A stretch of DNA of 64,000 bases from Butyrivibrio sp. WCD3002 (GCF_000424265.1 NZ_KE384154.1:94180-158179); one strand, 5' to 3'; shown: positions 25,858 through 34,602, counted from the first letter of the stretch. Notes: a model not told the origin generated them from the sequence alone. A program made the numbers and translations.

Positions 25858-27612
25858 TTATTCCAAATATGCACCCTTCATCGGACTAACAGCATGATCT
25901 GCAAAAAGCTTGAGAACTCCTCTCCTATATTTGCTATCTGCCGGTTTCCAGCCTGCTTTTCGCTCATCCAGAATCTTATCTATTTCATCCGGAGTCTTAC
26001 GCTTACCTTTTACACCGACTATATTGAGTTTTCTTTCCATAACATCAAGTTCTATCAAATCACCCTCTTCCACAAAGGCGATAGGTCCGCCTGCTGCCGC
26101 CTCGGGTGAACAATGCCCGATAACAGGTCCTGTTGATGCTCCGGAAAAGCGACCGTCAGTAATAAGCGCAATCGTTTTTCCAAGCTCCTTATCTGAGCTT
26201 ATTGCTTCCGAGGTATAGAACATCTCAGGCATGCCGCTTCCCTTAGGGCCTTCATACCTTATGAAAACAGCATCGTTCTTTTGTACTTTGTGATGCAGTA
26301 CAGCATCGAGACATTCCTCCTCGCTGTCAAAGGGTCTTGCGTTAAGAACTGCCTTCATCATCTCCTTAGGGCATGCTGTATGCTTTATTACAGCGCCTTC
26401 AGGAGCAAGGTTACCTTTTAGCACGATAACGCTGCCATCTGTACCGATTGCTTTGTCATAGGGACGTATAATGTCTTCCTTTGTAGCCTTGACGTTGTAT
26501 CTGTTGTTAAACTCCTTAAGGCCTTCTGCACACTTTTCGTAGTAGTCGCTTTCCTTCAGCTCCTTAAGATTTTCACCAAGGCTTTTGCCTGTAACCGTCA
26601 TTACATCAAGGTGCAGGTGATCCTTTATCTCTTCCATTACCGCAGGCACTCCTCCTGCATAGTAGAAGCATTCTGCAGGCCATTTTCCTGCAGGACGAAT
26701 ATCAAGAAGGTAATGTGCTCCGCGATGAAGCCTGTCAAAGGTATCACCGTCTATCTCTATTCCAAGTTCATGGGCTATGGCAGGCAGATGCATAAGACAG
26801 TTGGTAGAACCTGATATAGCAGCATGAACCAGAATTGCATTCTCAAAGCTTTCAAGACTCAGAAGCTTGGATGGTCGCATATCATCATCCCCTGCCATCT
26901 CTACTACCCGCTGTCCTGACCTGTATGCATTCTCCATAATGGCATCTCCCTGTGCAGGCAAAAGCGCACTTCCAGGGAGAGCCAATCCCAGCGCCTCAGC
27001 CATTATCTGCATGGTGGAAGCTGTACCTATAAATGAGCAGGCACCGCAGCCGGGACATGCATTTTGCTTTGCCCAGTCAAGCTTATCCTGCCCGATCTCT
27101 CCTCGCTCAAATCTTGCGCTGTACATTCCAAGCTGCTCCAGGGTCAGCATGTCAGGGCCTGCCTTCATAACGCCTCCGGGAACAAATACGGAAGGTATAT
27201 CTACCCTGAGCATTCCCATCAGATTACCCGGAACGGATTTATCGCAGCTGGCAAGATATACGCCGCCGTCAAAGGGCGTTGCATTTGCCTGTATCTCTAT
27301 CATTCCCGCCATCATCTCACGGCTTGCAAGACTGTAGTTTATTCCGTCTGTCCCCTGACTTTCGCCGTCACACATGTCTGTACAGAAATACTCAGCGCCG
27401 TGACCACCTGCACTTTCAATTCCCCTTATCACTTCATTGGAAAGCCTTTTAAGATGAACACTTCCGGGATGACTGTCGCCGTAGCTGCTTTCAACATATA
27501 TCTGAGGCTTGGAAAGATCCTCTTTTTTCCAACCGGTACCAAGTCTTAACGGATCCTGTTCCGGTGCCTTTTCTCTCATCTGCTGACTGACTAAATCCTT
27601 CCTAATACTCAT
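25858..27612 (-). CDS. IlvD/Edd-family dehydratase
   Basis: A 584-residue Fe-S dehydratase. Cluster cysteines lie in CDMCDGES, LASCDKSVPGN and NACPGCGACSFIGTASTM; the C-terminal GRFSGAS motif binds the substrate end. The motifs differ from classic IlvD (CDKITPG, CGGMYTANTM) and the N-terminus is longer (KPQIYVESSYGDSHPGSVHL). It therefore belongs to the paralogous branch annotated either as dihydroxy-acid dehydratase or as a sugar-acid dehydratase. No other branched-chain amino-acid gene is near. Action on a sugar acid in plant-polymer breakdown is possible but unproven. Confidence 0.8.
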   Translation of the reverse strand: MSIRKDLVSQQMREKAPEQDPLRLGTGWKKEDLSKPQIYVESSYGDSHPGSVHLKRLSNEVIRGIESAGGHGAEYFCTDMCDGESQGTDGINYSLASREMMAGMIEIQANATPFDGGVYLASCDKSVPGNLMGMLRVDIPSVFVPGGVMKAGPDMLTLEQLGMYSARFERGEIGQDKLDWAKQNACPGCGACSFIGTASTMQIMAEALGLALPGSALLPAQGDAIMENAYRSGQRVVEMAGDDDMRPSKLLSLESFENAILVHAAISGSTNCLMHLPAIAHELGIEIDGDTFDRLHRGAHYLLDIRPAGKWPAECFYYAGGVPAVMEEIKDHLHLDVMTVTGKSLGENLKELKESDYYEKCAEGLKEFNNRYNVKATKEDIIRPYDKAIGTDGSVIVLKGNLAPEGAVIKHTACPKEMMKAVLNARPFDSEEECLDAVLHHKVQKNDAVFIRYEGPKGSGMPEMFYTSEAISSDKELGKTIALITDGRFSGASTGPVIGHCSPEAAAGGPIAFVEEGDLIELDVMERKLNIVGVKGKRKTPDEIDKILDERKAGWKPADSKYRRGVLKLFADHAVSPMKGAYLE

Positions 27613-27728
27613 GTCTTACTTCCTCCGATATCTGAATATGTCTGATTAAACAGGTCCTATTTACTTTAAAATTATACTATTTCGTTTTAAAATAAAGTAT
27701 AAAGATTTTTCTTATTGAGGGTGTAAAT

Positions 27729-28232
27729 ATGGATAAAGAAATAAGACGCAGGCAAAGTATTCTGGCAACAACAGGGCAGGGTGTCATCGCTTTTGGTCTG
27801 TGGGAAGTGATCAAGATAAACCTCTACTATTTGCTTGGCAGGGATTATATTTTTGATGCAATGGGAATGACCGGCACTGAATTTGAAGCCCGTTTTGCTC
27901 TGATTTTTTCATGGCTCTTTCTCATGATTTTTGGAGTTACAAATCTCCTTATTAAAATCTACATAGGCAGAGCCGCTATTTTCGAAGCAAATAACTATCA
28001 TAAAGACAATATTTTCTATTGTTTAGCCATAATAATGACAATAATCAATGCACTAACTCTTTTTAGCTCCGTCCTAAATGTGAATATCGACGAACATATT
28101 CCGGATTTTGTTGCATCCTTCCTCGTAGATTCAACTTCACTTTACATGATGATAGAGCTTATTTCATCCACCAGGAAGCTCCGAATTCTTCGAGGTGAAA
28201 AGCACGCGGTAAAACATAAAAAGACTATGTGA
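27729..28232 (+). CDS. Hypothetical membrane protein, four helices
   Basis: A 167-residue protein with four predicted membrane helices (about residues 15-35, 57-78, 94-115, 125-145) and a basic C-terminal tail. I do not recognise a family. GAGGGTG precedes the ATG. It ends 9 bp before the DUF6765 gene and should be translated with it. Confidence 0.65.
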   Translation: MDKEIRRRQSILATTGQGVIAFGLWEVIKINLYYLLGRDYIFDAMGMTGTEFEARFALIFSWLFLMIFGVTNLLIKIYIGRAAIFEANNYHKDNIFYCLAIIMTIINALTLFSSVLNVNIDEHIPDFVASFLVDSTSLYMMIELISSTRKLRILRGEKHAVKHKKTM

Positions 28233-28241
28233 GGTATTGTC

Positions 28242-29423
28242 ATGCAAATAGATTTTCACTACTATGCGACATATTGCGCAGCATTCCTTGCAGGCTATTC
28301 GCACGAAGAATGCATGGATATATGCTACAGCGCTCAATTTGTGGATCTGTGTACAGAGACTTTTTTATCAAGACTGGGAGCTCCTCTCTCTGCTGCAACA
28401 ACTCAGCTGCAGCTTGAGCTGGCGGATGCGTCATCAGATATAATTAGTCTTCAGAACATCACCAGAATCTGGTCCTCCTTTCATTTTCTTCCGGGAGATC
28501 TTTATGCCAAAAAGAAGGGCTGCTCAAAAAGATATCTGAATAAGTACAGACTGATCTGTAATCCAAACGGCGAGCTCCTTGTAAACACAGTCAAACGTGC
28601 AAAAAACAATTCGCTTCAGGCTGTGGGCATAGCTATGCACGTTCTTGCTGACACCTGGGCACACCGCTACTTTGCAGGAACTCCGTCTCTTGTCATAAAT
28701 AATACAGACAGGTATTTCTTTGAACTCATTCCTGACGGTGACAGATGCTTTGAGCGTCGCATAACCTTCAAACCAAATCCGTCCATGACTGATAATCTTA
28801 ATGAGTCCATATACGTCAACAGCCTTTATCAGAATAAAGAAAGCTCAATTATGAATCTTGGACACGGCAGGGCAGGCCACCTTCCGGACTACAGCTTTAT
28901 CAGGTATAAATATCTTCCTGCCTGGGGTGACTACGATGAGATAATAAAAGATAATCCTTCAGATTACCTTCACGCCTTCACTCAGATGATAGAAGCCATG
29001 AAATATCTGCGAGGAGAGCGGGAAGATTTTGTGGCAGACACCTATGATTTTGACGCCATAGCGCCTTACAGGGAAAAGATTGAAGCTATTATAAAAAAAC
29101 GGCAGCTTGATTCCAGCAGAGACTGGAAAGCCTTTGGCGAAAAGCTTTCCGGCTGTTCCATAGAGTTCTTCAATGTGAACAAGTACCTGAAAGAATACAA
29201 TATGGCCACACCAAAAGAAATCGATGATACCTTTATCGGCAGATTTATAATAGCTGCTCTTGGTCAAAAGAGTATGGTCACAAACGCAATCTATAAATCA
29301 GGAAACAGACTGGCAGGCTTTTCAGTTGATTATGCCAAAAAAGGTTTTAGGGGAATTGCTGATTACAGAAAGCTTTTAGATCAGTTAAGGAGGGCAGACG
29401 ATGACAGCCTTTCAAAGAATTAA
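28242..29423 (+). CDS. DUF6765 family protein
   Basis: A 393-residue soluble protein. The start MQIDFHYYATYCAAFLAGYS and the motif GIAMHVLADTWAHRYFAG (about 127-144) match my recollection of DUF6765. The conserved His and Asp (DFHYYAT, SAQFVD, MHVLADTWAH) are arranged like the metal ligands of the S1-P1/phospholipase C fold, so a metal-dependent hydrolase-like core is an inference. No signal peptide is present. Its 3' end overlaps the next membrane gene by 23 nt. Confidence 0.7.
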   Translation: MQIDFHYYATYCAAFLAGYSHEECMDICYSAQFVDLCTETFLSRLGAPLSAATTQLQLELADASSDIISLQNITRIWSSFHFLPGDLYAKKKGCSKRYLNKYRLICNPNGELLVNTVKRAKNNSLQAVGIAMHVLADTWAHRYFAGTPSLVINNTDRYFFELIPDGDRCFERRITFKPNPSMTDNLNESIYVNSLYQNKESSIMNLGHGRAGHLPDYSFIRYKYLPAWGDYDEIIKDNPSDYLHAFTQMIEAMKYLRGEREDFVADTYDFDAIAPYREKIEAIIKKRQLDSSRDWKAFGEKLSGCSIEFFNVNKYLKEYNMATPKEIDDTFIGRFIIAALGQKSMVTNAIYKSGNRLAGFSVDYAKKGFRGIADYRKLLDQLRRADDDSLSKN

Positions 29424-29940
29424 AAATATTTTTATAGCCTTTATAATGATCATTGGCAGTATAAGCATAGTATGGATCCCTGAAGATGGCATACCGTTGA
29501 TAGTGCTTATACTGAGTATGTCGCTGACTTTATATGGACTTAAAAATATATTCTACTACTTCTCCATGGCAAAACACATGGTAGGCGGCAGGAGTATTCT
29601 GTATACCGGCGTCATAATATTTGATCTTGGGGTTTTTACACTAACCGTAGCGGATAACTCTAATAGCTTTGTTATTTTGTATATGCTTATAATCCACATG
29701 TTTTCAGGGGTTGTTGACATCCTGCGAGCTCTTGAATCAAAGCGTATGTCCTCTTCCTGGAGATTCAAATTCACCTCCGGTGCCATAAATATAGCTATTG
29801 CCATTGCAGCATTTGTTGCAGGCTATTTGCTTAAGTCCCTGTCTGTGATTGTTTACATCTACAGCGCAGGACTTATATACTCCGCAATATCAAGGATAAT
29901 CACAGCCTTCAGAAAGACAGCAATTGTGTATATCCAATAA
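29401..29940 (+). CDS. HdeD/DUF308-like membrane protein
   Basis: A 179-residue protein with six short membrane helices in pairs, like HdeD/DUF308 proteins of unknown function. The GGAGGGCAG box lies in the previous gene. It is the last gene of a three-gene unit (membrane protein, DUF6765, DUF308-like) closed by a terminator. Confidence 0.65.
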   Translation: MTAFQRIKNIFIAFIMIIGSISIVWIPEDGIPLIVLILSMSLTLYGLKNIFYYFSMAKHMVGGRSILYTGVIIFDLGVFTLTVADNSNSFVILYMLIIHMFSGVVDILRALESKRMSSSWRFKFTSGAINIAIAIAAFVAGYLLKSLSVIVYIYSAGLIYSAISRIITAFRKTAIVYIQ

Positions 29941-29959
29941 CGTCAAAAATTCAAAAAAG

Positions 29960-29990
29960 GCGCTACACATTTTGTTACAGTGTGTAGCGC
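29960..29990. terminator. Bidirectional terminator
   Basis: The perfect 10-bp stem GCGCTACACA/TGTGTAGCGC has T-rich runs on the right and A-rich (T on minus) on the left. It serves the convergent DUF308-like and MFS genes. Confidence 0.9.
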
Positions 29991-30012
29991 TTTTCTTTAT
30001 ATACTCATTCTA

Positions 30013-31212
30013 TTATGCTGCTTTCTTACTTACCTTTGGTATCTTCTCTCCTGTTGCAAGGAACATTGTAACCGTTCCGATTATTGCCATGGCCGCTCCA
30101 AGAACTGTAACCGCCTTTACGGATACAAACTCAAGCATATAGCCGCCGATGATGTTGGCTGCGATTCCAACAACGCCCGTGATTCCTACGGCAAGAATGC
30201 CCTGAGCCTTTACTGCATCGGAATCATCCACTATGGAGTTTGCAAAATACACTGATGAAACCATATACATTCCGGAGTAGAAAAAGTGTATCAGCATCAG
30301 CGCAATGAAAACCTTTATATCTGTAATAAAGATCATTGAAATGAACTTTATTGAAGCTGCTATAGCTGTGACCTTAAGGAGCTTTTGAGCAGTGAACTTT
30401 TTAAGGAAAAACATTCCAAAGGCAACTGCCGGCATCTCGGCAAATGCCGTTACAGATAATACCGTGCCCATCTCCGCTTCTGCACCGCCGTAGCTTTTTA
30501 CAAAATAGATCATGTATGTTCCAAGCATCATCTGCATGAAATAAATAAGCATTACACTTATAAGAAAAACATCATATCTCGGATACTTTCTGAAAAACTC
30601 TATGATTCCGCTGGGCTTTTCAGGCTTCTCCATTTTATCGTTATTGTTATCAGCCTTTCTCATGGACAGTAGTGTAAACATCAAAAGAACATAAACCACG
30701 CAGAAAATCGGAAGTATGATATTTGCTCCAAACTTCTCCGTGACCTGTCCCATTACAAAGCCTGCTGCCGCATAGCCAAAGGAACCAAGGCTTCTTGCTA
30801 TACCAAAGTCCACACCGTAGCCCGCATAGTTATACTGAAGGCAAAGTGCTGTAAGCAGCGGCGATATGGAGCTGGTCACACCAAAGGCTGTAAACATACC
30901 TATAAAGGTTGCCACATGAGACGATGGCACAAGCCAGACTATTCCTGCTGCCAGAAAAGCCATGGCAATCATAAGCCCCAATATCTGCTTCAAAGTGATC
31001 TTCTTGGATTTGTCAGCAAGAGATGATAAATAGGTCTGAAGAAATATTGCCATAACAGAGCCCATGGTTGTTACATAACCTATCTCAGAGGCCTTGAAGC
31101 CTCGCGACATCAAAAGAACAGCTGCGAAGGATGATATTAAAAGATAGTCCACCCAATACCCAAGCTGCAAAAAAGAATACTGTACCGTCAAAATTCTGGT
31201 TGCTTTTTTCAT
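30013..31212 (-). CDS. MFS transporter (LacY/MFS_1-like)
   Basis: A 399-residue protein with 12 predicted helices and an N-terminal layout (YWVDYLLISSFAAVLLMSRGFKASEIGYVTT) like the oligosaccharide:H+ symporter and nucleoside-type MFS_1-like group. The loop between helices 2 and 3 has SSLADKSKK in place of the usual motif. It is a single gene between a terminator and the DUF3793 promoter region. Sugar uptake is plausible but not shown. Confidence 0.85.
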   Translation of the reverse strand: MKKATRILTVQYSFLQLGYWVDYLLISSFAAVLLMSRGFKASEIGYVTTMGSVMAIFLQTYLSSLADKSKKITLKQILGLMIAMAFLAAGIVWLVPSSHVATFIGMFTAFGVTSSISPLLTALCLQYNYAGYGVDFGIARSLGSFGYAAAGFVMGQVTEKFGANIILPIFCVVYVLLMFTLLSMRKADNNNDKMEKPEKPSGIIEFFRKYPRYDVFLISVMLIYFMQMMLGTYMIYFVKSYGGAEAEMGTVLSVTAFAEMPAVAFGMFFLKKFTAQKLLKVTAIAASIKFISMIFITDIKVFIALMLIHFFYSGMYMVSSVYFANSIVDDSDAVKAQGILAVGITGVVGIAANIIGGYMLEFVSVKAVTVLGAAMAIIGTVTMFLATGEKIPKVSKKAA

Positions 31213-31314
31213 ATAATCCCTCTACATTTACTTAAAAGTTTTCGCTAATTATACATCATCTTAATCGCCCATTAAATACTTATTTTGCACAATTAGATAA
31301 CAAAAAATATTATG

Positions 31315-31337
31315 CGATGGAATGTTGTTTCATCGCC
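31315..31337. repeat. Short inverted repeat upstream of the DUF3793 promoter
   Basis: GCGATG, 11 bases, CATCGC. It could be a weak hairpin or a regulator site between the divergent MFS and DUF3793 genes. Confidence 0.3.
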
Positions 31338-31352
31338 ATTTAAAGTTACCTA

Positions 31353-31381
31353 TTGCTAACATGATTACAATAGGTTATAAT
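31353..31381 (+). promoter_or_regulatory. Promoter of the DUF3793-Fur unit
   Basis: -35 TTGCTA (31353-31358), 17-bp spacer, perfect -10 TATAAT (31376-31381). The -35 lies in TTGCTAAC, which is a half-site of the palindrome just downstream. Confidence 0.7.
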
Positions 31382-31383
31382 TT

Positions 31384-31401
31384 CGTTAGCAATTGCTAAC
31401 G
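31384..31401. promoter_or_regulatory. Perfect 18-bp palindromic operator
   Basis: CGTTAGCAATTGCTAACG starts two bases after the -10 box, so a bound dimer would block RNA polymerase. A further half-site TTGCTAAC covers the -35. The neighbouring Fur-type gene and the common DUF3793-Fur-flavodoxin association suggest metal-responsive repression. The palindrome is not the classic GATAATGATTATC Fur box. Confidence 0.65.
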
Positions 31402-31434
31402 CTTTACTAAATTTTTTTCGGAGGAGCCATAATA

Positions 31435-32010
31435 ATGCCTGATAATATCATAGTTGAGAATTGCTCACCCACATTAGCAGGAATTAAAACGGGAAACATT
31501 TTTACAATAGACAGAAGTCTTATATCAGATATAAAGGAAGAACTTTGTGAATTAAATCAGTGCTTTACGGAAAAGGGTCTTCGTGCCATTCCGCTTAAGA
31601 TAACAGAGAAAAATGTTCTGCTCTACCTATACCGCCCGGACAAGCTAAAAGCTGACCTTTCATCAAAAGAAGCTAGGGACATTCTTCTTGAAAAGGGATA
31701 TAGCTGCAACTCCATAGAAAGTGATATTGTTCACCTCATTCACCACATTCATAATGATGGATCCTTCCCCCATGAGATTGGTCTTTTCCTGGGTTATCCT
31801 CCTGTAGATGTTAAAGGCTTCATGGAGGACACAAGAAAGGGCGTTAAATGCGTTGGCTATTGGAAAGTTTATGGTGATAAGGAAAAAGCAGAAAAGACTT
31901 TTTCAAGCTACAGAAAATGTACTGAGATCTACAAAAAATGCCTGTCCGGAGGCAGATGCTTATCTCAGATGGTAGTAAATACAGCCAGCAGCAGATCAGC
32001 TGCTTCATAA
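31435..32010 (+). CDS. DUF3793 family protein
   Basis: A 191-residue protein. It has the DUF3793 core HDGSFPHEIGLFLGYPPVDV-type motif (here HNDGSFPHEIGLFLGYPP, about residues 103-120) and then VKCVGYWKVYGDKEKA with conserved Cys and Trp. The function is unknown. In related Clostridia it sits beside flavodoxin and Fur-type genes, suggesting a role in iron or redox homeostasis. A GGAGGAG box precedes the ATG, behind a promoter with a palindromic operator. The Fur-like gene follows after 12 bp. Confidence 0.85.
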   Translation: MPDNIIVENCSPTLAGIKTGNIFTIDRSLISDIKEELCELNQCFTEKGLRAIPLKITEKNVLLYLYRPDKLKADLSSKEARDILLEKGYSCNSIESDIVHLIHHIHNDGSFPHEIGLFLGYPPVDVKGFMEDTRKGVKCVGYWKVYGDKEKAEKTFSSYRKCTEIYKKCLSGGRCLSQMVVNTASSRSAAS

Positions 32011-32022
32011 AGGAAGGCCTTG

Positions 32023-32268
32023 ATGAGTAATGAATATGTAATATCTCTATTAAAGGATAATGGTTTTAGAATAACCAAACAAAGAAAGCTCATACTGGAT
32101 ATAATCCTCAGCAGTGACGGTGCCTCCTGCAAGGAAATCTACCACAAGGTAGTTTCCAAGGACAGCACCGTCGGAACTGCTACAGTTTACCGTATGATAA
32201 GACTGCTTGAAGATGTTGGAATCTTAAAGCATATAGATATGATTTCTCTGACAGGTGCAGAGGAATAA
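32023..32268 (+). CDS. Short Fur-family winged-helix protein (DNA-binding half only)
   Basis: 81 residues covering only the Fur N-terminal winged helix: LLKDNGFRITKQRKLILDII, CKEIYHKVVSKD, VGTATVYRMIRLLEDVGILK. The metal-binding dimerisation half, usually 60 or more residues, is absent, and no remnant of it is visible downstream in any frame. The start is ATG at 32023 with AGGAAG upstream; the in-frame TTG at 32020 is less likely. It may be a truncated gene or a naturally short, metal-blind repressor of its own unit. Confidence 0.8.
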   Translation: MSNEYVISLLKDNGFRITKQRKLILDIILSSDGASCKEIYHKVVSKDSTVGTATVYRMIRLLEDVGILKHIDMISLTGAEE

Positions 32269-32599
32269 TATTTGTTGCTTTTCTAAGCAATGATTACAAG
32301 AACTTATGTCTTCTCTGTCTGCGTCTTAAGCTGTTTAATAAAAATAAATTCATTTCATATCCTCAAAAAATATTTTTCCAATATACACGTGAATAAAACT
32401 AATGTCAACATGTCAGTGTCACAGAGCTGTAAGATAATCCAGTATAAAAGCAAAAGGCACTGCGATACCCCTTGCTGTCTTAAAACCGTCTCCCACTCCG
32501 GGAAGCATAATAAGATTCTCTTTTCCTGTTCCAAAACTGATATAATCGCAGTCAGAACCATCCAGTTGGATATTTTCATTTTTGGCATTATAGAACATT
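32269..32599. other. Intergenic stretch of 331 bp between convergent genes
   Basis: Just past the Fur-like stop is a weak stem TTGCTT/AAGCAA. Open frames of 77-108 codons on both strands have no ribosome binding site or recognisable motif. Nothing else is seen. Confidence 0.4.
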
Positions 32600-34198
32600 T
32601 TAGGCTCCCCCTCTAAATTCTATTTGGTCATATAACTCCGTCCCGACCATGTCCTTTAAAGCATTTCCTACCGTAATTACGCCGGTGCCAACCTTTTCCT
32701 GAAATCTCACATCATGCTCAACAAGAAGCATGGTTGGCTTGTATTCCAGGATAAGCTTTTCAATCTGCATACGGGAGAATACATCTATAAAATTGAGAGG
32801 CTCGTCCCATATGTATAAATGCGCCGGTGTTATCAGGCTTGCTGCAATAAGGACCTTCTTTTTCTGGCCTTCTGAAAAATCTTCCATGTTCTTTACAAAC
32901 TGCTCACGTCCAAAATCAAGCTGTCTTAGAATTGCAAGAAATAAGCTTTCGTTAAGTCCCTTTTTCTCACAAAACTTCCTAAGAGAGCCGGATAAAAGTG
33001 ATGTATCCTGGCTTACATACGAAACTGTCATACCGGCAGCAACACTAAGCTCACCGGCTACAGACAATCCCAAATCATGGTTGTATTCTCCGTCATTAAT
33101 TCTCTGTAATACAGCTTTTAATATACTGGACTTCCCGCACCCGTTTTCTCCTGAAAGGATTATTCTATCTCCTCTCTTTACCTGAAAACGAAGGTCTGAG
33201 AACAACTCATTTTCAGCATCATCATATTTCAGGGACAGGTCAATGGCATTTACCAGCACTTCTTTATGGAATGTCAAAGGTTCCAGCTTCAGATCCGTAA
33301 CCTTCTCAATATCCTGAAGCAATCCCTCTTTTTCCTCAATTTCATGATCTATGCGCTTTTCTACAGCCTTTACCCGGGACTGCATCTTTTTTGTTTTCGC
33401 ACCGATAAATGACCTGGTATTTTTGCTCCTGTCATGCTCCTTGATGGGATCGAATCCTATTTTTGTATTTTCATTTTTTTCTGCCCACCTGCTGTTTCTG
33501 TCAGCAGCAACCTTAAGCTTACTGATTTCCTTAAGATGCTTTTCATTTTCCGCCTTTGCAAAAATATCCTTCTTTTCTTTATTTTCCCACCATGTCGTAA
33601 AATTGCCTGCCTGGACCTCTATCGTGGACCGGTTCATTACAAGCACATGATCGCATACACCGTCAAGCAAATCTCGATCATGGGATACCAGAATAAAGCC
33701 CTTTTTAGAGGCAAGATATTCTTTTACAATATCCCGTGCCCTGCTATCAAGATGATTAGTGGGCTCGTCAATCAAAAGAAACTCGTTCTCTGCTGCAAAC
33801 AGTACCGCAAGCATGACTCTTGTACGCTCACCAAAGCTAAGTGTTCCAAATGGCCTATATAGACATTCCGAATCCATCTGCAGCTCGTTCATCTGAATCA
33901 TCACCTGCCATTGCTCAATCTGCGGTTTCCATTTTTCCAAAAGGTCTATGGTATTCCGAGAATAATCAGATTCGTCTACCTTGTAAGGAAAATAATCGAA
34001 ACGGGTACCGGCTTTAATACTTCCTCTGTACTCATATCTTCCCATGAAAAGATTAAGCAGCGTAGTTTTACCCTTTCCATTTCTGCCAATAAGTCCAAGC
34101 TTCCAATTTGTATCAATGCTAAATGAAATATCCTGAAGTACATCATCTGCACTTCCATCATAAGAAAAAGTCAGGTCTATCACCTGTATCTGTGCCAT
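32600..34198 (-). CDS. ABC-F ATPase, Lsa/Vga-like ribosome protection type
   Basis: A 532-residue protein with two ABC domains and no membrane segment. Domain 1 has Walker A GRNGKGKTT and signature LSFGERTRV. Domain 2 has GENGCGKSS and a degenerate signature FSEGQKKK. The charged linker between them (about residues 180-300) is the element that reaches into the ribosome. Such proteins free ribosomes from lincosamides, streptogramins or pleuromutilins; the drug range cannot be read here. The start ATG at 34198 has GGAGGTGG upstream. A leader ORF and terminator at 34233-34370 suggest antibiotic-inducible attenuation. It was called Lsa-like from domain pattern, not from a search. Confidence 0.82.
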   Translation of the reverse strand: MAQIQVIDLTFSYDGSADDVLQDISFSIDTNWKLGLIGRNGKGKTTLLNLFMGRYEYRGSIKAGTRFDYFPYKVDESDYSRNTIDLLEKWKPQIEQWQVMIQMNELQMDSECLYRPFGTLSFGERTRVMLAVLFAAENEFLLIDEPTNHLDSRARDIVKEYLASKKGFILVSHDRDLLDGVCDHVLVMNRSTIEVQAGNFTTWWENKEKKDIFAKAENEKHLKEISKLKVAADRNSRWAEKNENTKIGFDPIKEHDRSKNTRSFIGAKTKKMQSRVKAVEKRIDHEIEEKEGLLQDIEKVTDLKLEPLTFHKEVLVNAIDLSLKYDDAENELFSDLRFQVKRGDRIILSGENGCGKSSILKAVLQRINDGEYNHDLGLSVAGELSVAAGMTVSYVSQDTSLLSGSLRKFCEKKGLNESLFLAILRQLDFGREQFVKNMEDFSEGQKKKVLIAASLITPAHLYIWDEPLNFIDVFSRMQIEKLILEYKPTMLLVEHDVRFQEKVGTGVITVGNALKDMVGTELYDQIEFRGGA

Positions 34199-34232
34199 AC
34201 ACACCACCTCCGTTATAAAAAATGGCACAAAA

Positions 34233-34258
34233 AATCTGCTTCATGCCGAAAGCAGATT
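34233..34258 (-). terminator. Attenuator hairpin before the ABC-F gene
   Basis: The perfect 9-bp stem AATCTGCTT/AAGCAGATT with an 8-base loop is followed on the minus strand by TTTTGTGCC, 35 nt before the ABC-F start. The leader stop codon overlaps its 5' arm. Confidence 0.8.
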
Positions 34259-34349
34259 ATACGTACAAATGAAGACCCGATATATGCCAAAAAAGAGCAT
34301 CCCTGTGGGCGGCTTCAAAACGAATACGATAATCTAATTCGGCATACAC
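34257..34349 (-). CDS. Putative leader peptide of the ABC-F gene (30 codons from GTG, 37 from ATG at 34370)
   Basis: The frame from GTG at 34349 has AGAGGGG seven bases before and reads MYAELDYRIRFEAAHRDALF then WHISGLHLYV, stopping at 34257 inside the terminator stem. An in-frame ATG at 34370 (MAQRGLF extension) has a weaker box. Leader AGATTATCGTA can pair with TACGTATAATCT at the terminator start with one bulged base, giving an antiterminator. Drug-stalled ribosomes on such leaders turn on ABC-F genes in other Firmicutes; here it is inferred from layout. Confidence 0.6.
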   Translation of the reverse strand: MYAELDYRIRFEAAHRDALFWHISGLHLYV

Positions 34350-34370
34350 AAACAAACCCCTCTGGGCCAT

Positions 34371-34602
34371 TCAAATTCTTCGTTCGCGTTAACCAAATCA
34401 AATTATCAATATCTCATTTCTTCACCTACACGCAAGATGCGTGCCTTTCTTTTTACTAATCATTAGGCTATCACTTTTAGGAAATAAAAACAATACTTTT
34501 TAATCTGGTATTAATAAAATTATCAAAACTGACTATTTTAATGGTACCAAATTTAGGAATATATTCTTTATCAAAGCAAAGCGATAAAGGAGCAAAGAAC
34601 TC
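34371..34602. other. Divergent promoter region of the ABC-F and pyridoxal kinase genes
   Basis: A hairpin CACGCA/TGCGTG lies near 34429-34444. CTTTATC/GATAAAG near 34570-34588 brackets the ribosome binding site of the kinase gene and could mask it. The promoters are not clear enough to place. Confidence 0.35.

Noticed and set aside
27613-27728. T-box or branched-chain leader for the IlvD-like gene
   Set aside because: The intergenic region is too short and has no T-box sequence or terminator; branched-chain genes are absent nearby.
32290-32616. Small plus-strand gene after the Fur-like gene
   Set aside because: No ribosome binding site, a composition unlike coding sequence, and overlap with the end of the ABC-F gene.
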